NCBI GenBank assembly: GCA_025526915.1
Contig: JAHLKH010000067.1
Location: forward strand, 1 to 64,000
Reading direction: 5' to 3'
From: Entophlyctis helioformis
Taxonomy: Eukaryota > Chytridiomycota > Chytridiomycetes > Chytridiales > Chytriomycetaceae
Length of the DNA stretch: 64,000 nucleotides
The notes beneath the pieces were generated by a model. The model saw only the letters and a list, made by a program, of their open reading frames with translations, had not been told where the DNA came from and ran no database searches. Both the position numbers and the translations under genes were made by a program. Shown in pieces: positions 18,262 to 30,579 of the stretch (the stretch's first letter is position 1; each line of letters starts with the position of its first letter).

Positions 18262-20804
18262 ATGGTTTTGTTTGCCAATTTCAAAACGACGTTCATGAAC
18301 ACAGCGATCGGTCTAGCGGCACTTGCGGCCTGCTGGCCACTGCTGCAGCATCCAGACCAGCCCGCAGTTGCTTCTGCACACCCAACAGCTGCGCAGCAGC
18401 ACCAGCAGCAGCAGCAGCAAGTGCTATTTTCAGCACCAAGCAACGATGACAGCAGCGTCAATGTCATCGATGAGCTCAGCGTTCATGGCCGACCGTTGTC
18501 TGGACGCTTCCTTCACGTCACAGACATCCACCTTGACCTGTACGTGCACGGCTGCCGAAGCTCAGCCAGACCCGTGAGCCTCTGCCTTGCATCGGTCCAT
18601 TGACTCGTGCTTGGATCGACAGGCTCTATCGCACCGGTGCACCACCATCGTCCCAGTGCCATATCGTCGGCAAGGACAAGGGCAAGGGCGGCAAGAAGAA
18701 CCATCTCGAAATCGAGTCCAAGCGACCCATGCAGAGCGCTGGCTTCTATGGATCGCCTGGTGCTGGCTGCGACTCGCCTCCGACTCTGGTCAACGAGACG
18801 TTCCGCTTCATCAAGGAAGTTCTTGTCGATGCTGACGCCGGTCTTGACTTTGTTGTCTGGACCGGCGATAATGCGAGGTGACGTCCTGGCATTGCGTCCA
18901 AGTGGTGCACACACAAACTAACGTTCCATGCAGACATGACAGCAGCGCCTCTCCCCGCTCTGAAGAAGAAGTCCGCCAACTCAACCGGATCTTGACGCAG
19001 CAGATGGTCGACGCGCTGACTGTCCATCCCACAAAGTCAGGCAGGCCGCGCATCCCAGTTCTCGCGTCGATCGGCAACAACGATGTCCATCCGCACAATC
19101 GTCTCAAGTACTCGGCAAAGTCGCGCAACCCAACGCTCAACTTCTTTGCCGACCTGTGGGCGCCGTTCATCCCGCCGTCTCAAGACATCGTCTTCCGCCG
19201 CATTGGCTCCTATGTTGTCGATCTCGTTCCCGGAAAGCTGTGGGGCGTGTCGCTCAACACCATGTACCTCACAAGCTTGAATGACGCTGTACCAGACTGC
19301 CGGCGTCGAAGAGTCAAGCCACCCAAGAAGACCAAGAAGACGAAGAAGACAAAGCACTCGAAAAAGTCCAAGCATTCCAAGCACCAGCGAGATCTGCAGA
19401 CTGACGCAGACAATGGCGAGGAAGGAGCTAGCACGGATGATGTCGAGGAAGACGACAACGACGACATGTCCATCCTTCGCTTGACGGCTGGCGACGACGT
19501 CCTCAGCTGGCTCGAGACCAGTGTTCTCATCCCGGCGCGCAACCGCAACATTGGTGTGTACATTTCCGGTCACATTCCACCCAACGTCGTCAACTACGGT
19601 ACGGGTTGCTACACGGAGTTCTCGCGGCTCTCGGTCAAGTACCGTGATGTCATCCAGGGGCAGTTTTATGGCCACATGAACATTGGTAAGAGATTGCATC
19701 CTCTGATCAGACCCAGGCATCCTTCTTCAGTCACAGCTGACCGTGGACACAGACCACTTTTTCTTTACAACGCCCGACCAGGTCTTACGCCGCAATTCAG
19801 TATCGGCATCGTCCACGGTGGCCCCGATGTCGCTCGCAGCTGATTACGGCGACAACGCTTTGGAGACCGCCATTGGATTGGACAGCGACGGCGCCAAGAA
19901 CGATGCCAGTGATCAACAGCCTGCACCGGCCAGCATTTTCAGGCGAGATGAGGGCGATGACGACCAGCTGATGCACATCATGGCACCGACATGGGTGTTC
20001 CTATACTTTGAATACCTCATTCTGCACTTCAAGGTCATCACCGACACAGACGATCTGCCGAATCCCGTTCTGATTGCCCCTTCGGTCGTTCCGGCCTTCA
20101 ACCCGGCTCTCCGCGTCTTCAAGTACGACACATTGCAGCCTTCATCTCGCCAACCGCAACGCCAGCAGCCTCGGTTCAAAAAGGGCAGCAATCGCAAGGC
20201 AAACCCGCCACGCACGCCCCAGTTTGGCAGACTGCTCGACTATGACCAGTTCTATGCAGATCTCGATTACTGGAACAACCACCAAGGGCCGAGTGCGTCT
20301 GTTGCGGGCAAGCCAAGGATCCCGTCGTCTGGGAAGTATCTATTCGAGCTTGAGTATTCTCCCCGCCGCGCTTACAACATGTCTGGCGACGCGCTCGACG
20401 CAGACTCGATGCTGGAGTTTGGCCAGCGTCTTGCGGGCCGATTCTTTGAGATCCCAAAGTCGAAACGAGACGTTTCTTCACTGGACTCGACAGCAGATCT
20501 CAAGCCCACGGACGAGGCCAGGTATGAAGGCGAGGACGAGGGCGATGACGATGACGACAACAATGGCAAAGAGGCAGACAAGGGCGAGACGGAAGGCAGT
20601 GCGACTGACCAGCCCAGTGATCACAACAACAGCAGCAGCAGCAACAGCACCAGGAGGAAGAAGAAGGCTGCCAAGAAGGAGCGCGAGCGTGTCCGTCGCC
20701 GACATGAGCGCGAAACCAAGCGACTTCGCCACGAGTTCTTCACCAACATGGTGGTGCACATGGCCGGCATCCAGTCGCCAGCGTCCTCTCTTCCATGGCA
20801 ATGA
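18262..20804 (+). CDS. PPN1: endopolyphosphatase, calcineurin-like phosphoesterase (Ppn1 family)
   Basis: Ppn1 cleaves long polyphosphate chains in the vacuole. Exons 18262-18539, 18623-18877, 18934-19685 and 19753-20804 give 778 residues. A hydrophobic N-terminal segment (NTAIGLAALAACWPLL) fits a signal anchor. Metal-binding motifs of the fold are all present: FLHVTDIHLD, VVWTGDNARHD, IGNNDVHPHN and YGHMNIDHFF. A Lys-rich linker and an acidic linker interrupt the domain, and the C-terminus is basic (RRKKKAAKKERERVRRRHE), an unusual tail. A second ATG at 18295 would also keep the hydrophobic segment and is equally likely as start. The transposon ends 31 bases upstream of 18262, so promoter sequence has probably been displaced or is now supplied by the element. 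Confidence 0.9.
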
Positions 20805-20895
20805 ACTGCGCTGTATCTATTACTGGCGATATTGCTGCTGCTGGTATGCTTCTGCGGCTGCTGGGCAGCGCGCTTTGCGCAATCACCAACACGAC

Positions 20896-23800
20896 ATGGA
20901 CGCCCAGGCGCAGTTGCTTCTCCAGCAGCTGCTCATGGTGCTGCAGCAGGGCTCTCCGCAAGAAAAGACGGCTGCGCTCGTGGCGTGCGAGTCTATTGCC
21001 GCCGCAGACGTCAACAGCTTTGCTGCCAGTCTGCTGCCCGTCGCCCTGTCGACAGCGACGGTGTCCGACGCAGCCGTGCGTGTGCAACTGCTCAGCTTGG
21101 TCGAGCGGGTCTGTGCTGCCGTGGACGTGGGCGGGCTGCCCGACATCAAGTATCCTGGTGCGTGCATGGCGCTGGTAGCCGCTGCTGCCTGGGCTGCTAT
21201 GCCTGGACCATCCCGCCTGGGTCCTGTTTGCGGCATGGCCGACTGACGTGCAAGCGCACACTTGCCTTGTCTTGCCAGTCATTGCCGGCTGCATCGAAGC
21301 GCTCGACGCAATATTCCCAGACGAGACCATCCCCGTCAGGAAGCGCATCATCCAGACCATGACGAGCATCTTCCCGCTCGCATTCCGCATCCTGTAAGCT
21401 GCCACTGCAACCCCAAATGCTCGCTCTGCTTCTGCTTCGCATGCTGCTGTCTCGCACTTTTACTTGGACTCGCTGACGACATCTGGCCGGTTCATGCCCG
21501 TTGCTCTGGACAGATCTGCCACGCCTGGCCATCCCAAGTACTGGACCTTTTTGTCGTCTGTAAAGACGCATATCGACGCTCTCTTTGTCCATCCAAACGA
21601 GGGCATCAAGGCCAATGCTGCAAAGTACCTTGCTCAGGTCGTTATTGTTCAGCTGCCCAAAGATCCAGCCGATGTAAGAAGCGCCAGATATGTTGCCCAA
21701 GTGGTCTCCACGCCAAACTAAGCATCGCATGGTGCCATGCTTGCGACAGAGCGATGAATTGCCTTCGCTCAGTATCATCCCGGCTGGGCACCCGTACATG
21801 AACCACGAGCACTCATGGCCGAAGCGCTCACGCTGCTCAACAAGTTTGCCATGTTTCTTGGCCCAGCCAATCCAATCCGGGCGTCGGGCTCCTTTTTCTC
21901 ATCGGTCATCAACTGCATGCACGATATCATCAAGTCTCGTGCCCAGTTTGCCCAGATCGGCCTCTCGGCCCTGCTCGAATGGTACAAAAACCAGCCGACG
22001 TATCTGACACAGCTCCAGCTTCGCAGCGCTCTCCGCACTCTCAAGATTGTCCTTTTATCCGTGCTCGCGCTGCCATCTGTGGCGCCTCTCCAGACAGTGG
22101 TTGCCGATCTGCTCATGACGCTTGGAGCAAAGCCGTACGAGCTAGAGGCGCGTCTGCGCCGCATTGGCAAACGGGCAGCACCAGTCGAGTTTGAAGGCCC
22201 ACCTGAGGGCGACGAGTGGAAGCGGCAACGGGTCAACTCGGCCGACTCGGCAAATTCCGACGTCCAGGATTCAGCCGGCCCTCTCACGCTGTCGCCTGCT
22301 GCTGCTCAGATCATCAGCAATGGCTTGGAGCGCATTCCGTTGCTTGAAGTCGTTGACGCCATTCTGCGCACATTTTCCAATCGCAGCTCGGTTCAGTGGG
22401 AGCACGATACCGCCATGTACGTCCAGTCGATGCCCGCCAATGCAGACCCGTCTGCTGCGCCGCGTGATCCTCGTCTCCGTGCATCGGCAGCAGCAACTCC
22501 TGCGCCAGACCCTGAGCTTATTGCCTGCAGGGGCAGCAGCGCCAAGAGTTTGTCAACGCCATGGTCACTGAGATCCAATCCATGGTCCAAGCAAGCATCG
22601 AGGCAAATCGGCAGCAGCAACTCCAACTCCAACAGCATCTGCTCCTCCAGCAGCAGCTGCAACTTGAGCAGCAAGCCGCCAGGGACCTGCAGCAGATATC
22701 AACATTGCAGCCGTTGACCAGATCACGCTTATTGGGACAGCGACTGTTGATCTGGACGCAATCCTCAACCAGCCGCCCGACCTGTCCGAGCCTGACCGCG
22801 AGTCGCTTCTCATTGACTCGCTGGACCGTATTCTGTCCATGGAGCATCATTTTGCGATTCCGGCAGGCTCCATGTCAATGCTCGGAAAGCCGCAGCCACT
22901 CGTTCCCTCCACGAACGATGGTGTGTTGGCTGCACGCCTCGGGTGGATGCTTCTTGTTGTTCGCGTTGCCACTCGCTCGGGTTCATTGTCAGAGACTCTT
23001 CGCAAAACACTGCTTGACTTTGTTGTTGCCGATTTTCCAAAGAGGTGAGCACGGCGCCTCATCGTCGCTTTTCGAATGGTTCCTGACGCATGCCCTTTAC
23101 GCCGGATGGACAGGGTTGATCTGGCTGTCTTGTGGCTCAACGAGGAGCTGCTTAGTGATGAAAAGTCCAAGACCAGGCAGGGCACGGTGTGGTTTGATCG
23201 CATTCTGGATGCTCGCCTGTCCGGCGTCAGGCGAGCTCGCGACTCGACTGGCAGACACGCTGGAGCGGCCCAGCAAGAGCAGGGGCAAGGAACATCGGGC
23301 GGCAACGTACCCGAGACTGACCGTGGGGAGGATATCGACATGGTGCAACCACCAGCCGAGTTGGGCGAGGCTGAAGAGGGAGGCTTGGGCGAGGAGCTGG
23401 AAGAGGAACAAGAAGAGGATGAGGAAGACGAGGATGAGGACGAGGACGCGGCCCAAGGCGAAGTGGCTGTGGGTCAGGACCGAGACGCTGTCGCGGCTGC
23501 TGCTGTTTCGCGCATTGTGCTTCGTCCAAACGATCGCGCCATTGCCCGGTTGCTTGTTGATGCCCCAGAGCTGACCAACCACGGACTTGAGCTCATCATT
23601 TCACTCTGCAAATCGCCGCTTCGGTAAGTATGCCCGACTGCTGAACGCTCGCTGTCGGCCCATCCATTGACTAGCCTGACACATGTTTGCGTTTACTCTG
23701 CCAGTGCCAAGGCCGGCATTGCCATCTTGCGAGAGCTGATCGTGCTGCGTCCCAGCATCCGCGACTGGTGCCTATCGCAAGTGCTCGGCTTTTGCTCGCA

Positions 23801-25342
23801 CCCTGATCCAGCAACACGGACGCCTGCGGTCGCAGTGTCTCTGGGATTGTACCATCAACAAAAGGCCCTATCAAGCAGCATTGCCCAGCACGCCTTGGAG
23901 AGCATCCGCCAATTGCAACGCAAAGCCGCTGATGCCGAAGCTGCGCTGGCGACTGTGCCGGATGCAGACGGTGATGCCACTGCAGCAACAGGTGCTGAAT
24001 CGGCAGAGGCACCGCAGACCCAGCTGGCTATGAGCGGAGAAGAAACCGCACGTCACTTGGAACTCTACCTTGGCCTGTGTCCGCTAAACGACACTCTTCT
24101 GCACGAGTAAGTGGTCTTTGCCACGGTTCATGCTTGCTCAACGGGATCTAGAAACTGACTCTCGCGACTCGTTTGATTGCCACGACAGGATTTTTGGTCT
24201 CTATCCGCAATACCCTGCAGCTGTGCGCCAGTTCGTGCAAACGCAGATTGTTGGCACGCTGACAACCATGGCAGCAAGACCCGAAAAGCTGCTGGACCTG
24301 ATCGCGTCGTTCCCTGCTGGCTCCGAGGACCTGGTCCTCAAGATAATGGATGTGCTGCTTGCGACAGAGCACGCCCCCGCTGCCATCCAGCAAGCCGTCA
24401 CGGCGTACTTTGCGCGCAATCTTGAAGCCCGATTCCTTCTCATCATCATGCCCAGCTCCCTCGGGTACGTTGGTGCTCTGCTTGGGACTCGCGATGTTTG
24501 CGCAGCATCCGGCTGACAACGTGTATGGTCGCGGCCAGTCCAAAATCCTCGATGAGCTGCCCAAGCTGGTGCAGCTGCTGGACGGAACCGAGCCACAGCG
24601 CGAGATTGTTCGCGCCATGTTCCTCAAGCTTGTCGAGGTGCCTGCAGATGAAGCATCGGCCGATGGCGAGACCAGACGGCCGCCCGTGACGCCTGCCGAG
24701 CTGCTCATCAAGCTCCACCAGATTGAAGATGACGTGGGATTGGCAAAGACCATAGAAGGTGAGTCATGCCCACGCATCGGATATCATGCATGCAGCTTGC
24801 TGCGCATGGACTAATGCTTGTGCATCCCGCCTCGTTCAGCGACCATGATCTGCTTTGCAATGCCTCATCTGTTCACACAAGAGGCGCTGGCTGTTGTCAT
24901 CCAACAGCTGTCGGACTTGGCCAAGCTGCCCACCATCTTTATGCGCACAGTCATCCAGAGTCTCAATGCCCACAAGGGTCTTGTCAGCTTTGTAGTCAAC
25001 ATCATGTCGCGGCTGATCCTCAAGCAAGTTTGGAACAACAAGCAGATCTGGCAAGGATTCATCCGATGCTGCATGGTCAGTTGGGCATTTTCTAGACGGT
25101 GCCTGCATTGCATGCCATGGCTCGTCGACAATCTAACACATACTGCCGCCTGACAGCTCACGTTCCCGTCGTCGATCCCGTTGCTGCTCAAGTTGCCCAA
25201 GGCGCAGGCCATTGAAGTCATTTCGGGACTACCGCAGCTGCGCGTTGCGATCAACGAGCACGTTGAACAGCTGCCCACGTACCAGCGCACCCGCCACGAC
25301 TATGTTGTGCTTTTGCAGCTGCTGGATGAGGCTCAAAAGTAG
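20896..25342 (+). CDS. symplekin / Pta1, mRNA 3'-end processing scaffold
   Basis: Symplekin is the HEAT-repeat scaffold of the cleavage and polyadenylation machinery in the nucleus. About ten exons (20896-21157, 21279-21393, 21514-21673, 21773 on, 23114-23622, 23705 on, 24189 on, about 24514-24758, 24840-25075, 25157-25342) encode about 1,190 residues. The N-terminal part (MDAQAQLLLQQLL; FRIL; ALTLLNKFAMFLGP; FAQIGLSALLEWYKNQP) matches the Symplekin/Pta1 N-domain, and the C-terminal part (FGLYPQYPAAVRQFV; DELPKLVQLLDG; ALAVVIQQLSDLAKLP; FMRTVIQSL; PLLLKLPK) matches the C-domain. A Gln-rich stretch and an acidic stretch lie between. Frames change twice between 22460 and 22720; I could not settle whether short introns or indels explain this. 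The donor near 24475 is also uncertain. Confidence 0.85.
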
Positions 25343-25491
25343 CATGTGAGCGTATCCATTACCAATGAAGCCGGCCCGCCACGCACTCCGTTTATGAAGA
25401 TTGACCCATATCGCCAGCCTGCTGGCTTGGCCTTTATTGCCAACACACCAGTCCAACCAACCCATTCAGCCATGCAGACGGCACCGACGCG

Positions 25492-28400
25492 TTACTTGGC
25501 ACCCTTGGTCTTGCGACGCCCAATGACCTCTGTGCGCACCTTTTTCTTGTAAGACTCCCACTGGCGCTTCTGCAGAAACGCCTCCTGCAGGTTGCACACC
25601 GGCACATCAAACACGTTGCGTTCGGCCAGCAACGCCAGCACAATCGCAATCGGCGCCATCTCCACAAACTCGAGCCTTGAAAACGTGACAATGTCCACGC
25701 GGGTGTTGGTCACGACCGTCACCGGATTGCGGAACACGCCATTCTCGTTCCGGAGCGCCTGGATATACTCTTGCCGGCTGAACCCGACGGGATCGATGGG
25801 CTCGCCCGTTGTGCGCGCCGTCTCAATCTTGGCGATCAAACTGCGGTCTGACGGCAGCACCTGAAGGTTGGGGTAGTGGTCGCCGATGGACAGCTCGCAG
25901 ATCGTGAGCAGCTCTTCGACAATCTCGTCATTGGCCTCGATGGCTGTTGTGCCCTCGGTGTACGACAGCAGCTGCACTGCGTCGGCGTTGTGGCGTTTGA
26001 GGAATGGGACGCGCTGGATGCACCGGCATGAGCCGGAAAGGACCCAGTAGATCTGGAAGTTGGGTGTCTTTTCGAGCGAGATCGTCTGCTGGGCTTCGTA
26101 CGTCAGGAACTGGGCGTACGAGAGTGAGCGCTCAAAGAATTCCTGTGGGGCTATGGAGAGCTGTGGAAGGCGGGCGAGCTGCTGGATGCGGTTGGATTTT
26201 TCCTTGGATGATCCTGTTCGGCAATCTGTTCATGGGTGTGAGTACATGCATGCATGCTGCTTGGATGCTTGCCATGCTGTCGCTGATCTTACCTGCGAGT
26301 ACTCCTCTGTCATTGATTGTGTAGGCGAGGCCACGCCACGATGGACAATGTGTTGTTAGTATGAAGCGGCAATCTTGCAGACAAGCAGGAGTGGGACCCA
26401 CTCTTGTCTATTCGCAGCAACACAGTCGTCTCTAGCGTCGCCACGGATGCTGTGCGCCGCTCCATTAAGATGGACATGGTGCGATCGCCAAAACTGTCGC
26501 CGGTGCCAATGATGTTCAACTGTGCGAGGTCCAAGTGCAGAGCGTGTCAGTCGCCCGTATACATGCACATTCATATGCACGTCGCGATTGCTGATCGCAA
26601 CTTGCCCTGAACTTGGCCGTGTCCCATCCCTTGAAGATCTCAAGCTTGCCAGAGAGCACAAAGTAGAATGCCGTCGACACATGGCCTTCCATAATGATCA
26701 ACTTGCCCTAATCCAGACCTCGACTGTTAGCATCATAGCAGGTGCCTTTCCGAAAGCATGGCCACCAACTTACAGGAGGATGCACTTCAAGCTGAGCATT
26801 CGCCACGCCAAGTTGCGTTTCAGTATCCGCTTGTCGCATCTCCAAGAACACCACCGCCGACTTACCTCGAGCAATTGCAAAACTTGTGTCGCTGCTGGAA
26901 GGTGTACCGCTTGATCGACTGGATGTGCGATGTCAAAAGTAGCTCAAGCCCATCCACGGCAGCATCGCTTTGCGAAATGTCGCGTGCGTTCAGCAGGAAC
27001 TTGACCTGGACGAGCCAAGCCAATGCAAGCCTCGCATGAGCCAGCCATGTAGCATGCCATAACATGACCAAGCATACACTCTGCAGTCACCTTTTCTAGG
27101 ATGCCGGCATCGTGGCCGCTGAAATTGTCCGTGTATGTACCAGGAGTCTTGAAATCGGGCATCTCACAATGCTGCAGGCAATGTTAAACTGCGGCAACAG
27201 CAGCCGCTTCAATAGGACGCTCTTGAACACTTGCGCCAGCGGTGTCCTTTGGTGAGGATGGGCGTGACATGCTTGACATCGGATGCAGATGACGACGCTG
27301 TGCCGGCGCGGTGCCCGTGCCGATGGTGGCAGCAGCCTCTGTGCCCGTCGCGGCCGATACGCGGAACGAGGCGTCTTGGACATTCACAAGAGGAAGACCC
27401 TTGGACTGTTGCTTGTCGCCGTCTTGCTTGGCATGGCTGGTTTGCACAAGTTTCTTGAGACGCGTCAACCGCGCAATCTCGCGATGGATGTTGCTTGAAT
27501 GCTCAAGTGCCTGTGCAACGGCCTTGCTATGAACTCCATGCGATGCTCCGCCGGCTTCCATGAGCTTTCTTGTGTCTGCGGCAATCGTTGATACAGGCGG
27601 CTGCGGAGGTGCTTGGGACAGGTGTGCGGCTGCGCCATGCTTGCTAGGTGGATTGGTGATGGACGCTTCATGCTCCATGCGCATGTTGACATTGGATGGC
27701 GACCGACTAAAGCTCATGTTGAGGTTCGACGGAGTCCGTCCAAGCGTCTTGCTGCGATGCGGCCCAAGCGTGTTTCCAGACGCAGCGTCAGAGTCAGCCG
27801 CAGGCGGTTCTCCGTCGCGCATGTTGATGTTGGACGGCGATCTCGAGACACTGATGCTTCTTCGGCGACCCAGGCTCGGCATGTCAGGCTTTAGGGCGTC
27901 TGGCGGCCGTGGAGTCAATCTGTCGCCCTCGAGGTTCATGGTCGAGCCCCTTCGAGATTGCGACAAGGATAGCATGCTCTGGTCAGGTGCCAGGCTCGAC
28001 CGCGATCTGGCCATGTTGGCACTCTCGTCGGCATTCATGCTTGTTGACAAACGCCGGAGGTTTTGCGAGCTGTCTCCAATGTTTGCTCCCGTTGGTATAG
28101 CCAGGTTGCTCATGAGACTCGCTGAAGCGCGCGGCCCTGAGGACTCGGCCGAGTTTCCCGCTGGCGATGCGTCGCCCTTGGCAGGAAGCCGAGCCAGCTG
28201 GTCGGAATGTCCAGCAGTGTGAGAAGATGGCGAAAATAGGTCGCCCTTGTGTATGTTGCCATCAATCGAAGCTTGCCGAGTCACTATGCTTAGGCGTCGA
28301 CGAACACCGCCAGGGACGCTTGATCGGCCTTGCTGTCCTTCTTGCTGCTGCTGCTGATCTGGCCTTGAATGCTGCTCGCCCTCGGTCGCGTTGTTTGAGA

Positions 28401-30352
28401 TGATGCTCACGGCACTTGGCCGTCTCCTAGGGTCGCCAATTGTAAACGAGCGCCGTGCTGCGCCTTCAACAGCCGCGTATGGATCAATGTCAACCTTGCT
28501 CTGATTGCCATCAGAATATCCAGGCGGTAGCAGAGCTATGGCGCTTGGACGACGACGCCGGCCATCGGTGACTGTTGAGGCGCGTTTTGCATTGGGATCG
28601 CCTTCTGGAGGTGGCATGCCAGAGGCATTGGTGCCAACCGATGCATTGGAATGCGCAATCGAGAGGGCAGACGCTTCCAGAACAGAGTTTCCAGAGTTAG
28701 CCAGAGCAGACAAGGCAGCGTTCTCTGAAGAGTTGCTGCCATTGCTTGACCGGCTGTGCTCCATTCGGCCACTGCTGCTGGTTGCTGCTGCTGCCACGTG
28801 GTTATGACCAACATTGGAGAGTCTGCGTCCGCTCTGCGCAAACATGTCGATGCGATGCGATGCTTCCAGATAGTCGGCCATGCTGTCTCCTGATGTGTCT
28901 CTTGACATGGCTTGCTTTGCTGGCCCTGCAGAGTCGTGCACTTCCATGTCTGTCCGTGACGGGCGTCGTAGACTTGCAGCACCAGAGAACGACGCGACCA
29001 AGCTCGCCGGCGAATCGGACTGCGTGTGCAAATGGTGTCCGATCATCGACTGCGCCAGCACAGGCTCTCCATCTCCAGAGTTGTGCCGTGAGTGCGTTGT
29101 GCTCGAGTTAATGCCAAGAGGAGTATGGCGGCTCGTGATGGACTCGCGTCGCTTGTGCAGCTTGGCCTTGTCCAGCATATTGGGCGATGTAGGTGCTGGT
29201 CCTCCCTCGCTGCCATCGGAAGAGCCCCTTCGGATAGCGTTCTGGATAGTGCGACGACGCTCAGAGTTTTTCAGCTGCGGCAGGTCGGTGCTGTTGTTGA
29301 GGCTTGGAGCGCCATGCTCGCCGTCGTCGTCAAACGCATCGTTTATGTTGGCCTTTTCGAACTCGCGCAGAGCCTGCTGGTACGTGTCGCTGTGAGAGAT
29401 CCCAGATAGTGCAGATGATGCTGGGGCATGGCGTGCTTGGTTACTCTTCGCCGCACTCCCACGCCGCCTCCGGAGGAGTCCGAGCTGTCTGACCGCGTTA
29501 TTCCGGCACGTGTCTGGCCGTCCGTCGAGACAACCGGGCTATTGCCGCCGTTGCCAGCACCAGCGCTGCCGTTACTGGTGGATGCGCCGTTGGCCTGGAA
29601 TTCGGGCTGGTGACAGCCTCGTGGTGTCGGCGCTGCGTCTTTGGCGAGCCAGCGCCAGGGCGGCGATGTGAGATTGGGGACTGAACAGGCGAGTTGGGAC
29701 TGTCGCCATTGGCTGCATGAGAGGTGCGCGGAGACCCGTGCTTTGCGTCGGCAGCAGCAAGCGTGCCCATGAGGGGCGATGTTGGGTTGCCATGCCGCAT
29801 CTGCGGCGTCCCCTTTTGAGATGTCGACGCCATTTTCCCGCCGTCGTTTGTGGCTGCGGCTGCCGACTGCGCCAGATTTGAGTTGATGGAGGCGTTTGTC
29901 ATGGCACTGGCCGTGGGGCTGACGGCGCTGCCGGGCGAGGTCGCGGAAGTATTGTCCGCTGCGGTACTGGCGGGAGGTGGGGCTGGGGTAGTACTGCTGC
30001 TGATGCGCAGGCCCTGCAGCCATGTACGTTTTGGAGCCGACTCGACCACATGGAGGGGCTGATCAGACTTTCCTGAGGGAGTCAACAGCGGCGACTTTGC
30101 AACCAACTGAGGGAGCCGTATGCCATCGGCAATAGCATAGGCAGTGCTTTTGGCGAGCGACATCTGCTGCTGCGGAGGCTGCGCCGATTGCAACTGGGCC
30201 GATGGCGATCCAGTATCGCCCGGTGCAGCTGCATCTGTGCCTGGGCTTGTGCGAGGCTTGTGTGGCTGCTGCTGCTGCTGCTGTTGTGGTGCGCCTGGCT
30301 GCGGATCTTTGGCTTTGGCCTGTGCATCTTTCCTGCTGCCAAACCACTCCAT
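25492..30352 (-). CDS. cyclic nucleotide-binding domain protein (CNBD2-like) with long disordered N-terminus
   Basis: The C-terminal third has a cNMP-binding fold: EVHPPGKLIIMEGHVSTAFY, FVLSGKLEIFKGWD, GTGDSFGDRTMS and RRTASVATLETTVLLRIDK, then a long conserved tail ending in RRKTKGAK. Upstream, an open frame of more than 660 residues (29178-27184) is rich in Ser/Arg repeats such as RSPSN and RRRPSA, typical of phosphorylated disorder. Start chosen: MEWFGSRKDAQ. I join the parts because the long frame stops at a taa inside a branch-and-acceptor sequence (tttaacattgcctgcag) followed in frame by HCEMPDFKTPG. Two genes remain possible. Single-base frame breaks occur near 29400 and 29603. One intron (about 26525-26609) uses a GC donor. 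CNBD2 is linked to flagellated cells in animals. Confidence 0.65.
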
Positions 30353-30579
30353 CGTGGTCTCTCTTTGAGTGGCAAACCTGGGCGGTTTTTGATCGCGTCC
30401 GAATGCCAAACATTCGAAAGTGGCTGGTGTTTGTCCACAAAGCGCCTTCATTGTTGTCCATGAGGGTGACAAAAGTGGCGGGGTGCATGTGAGGAGATCG
30501 GGACAGAATTGCACAATGCGGTGCGCGGGAAGAGCTGTATAAATGGCAACACCGAGTGTCCAGCTTGAGGACAACAGGA

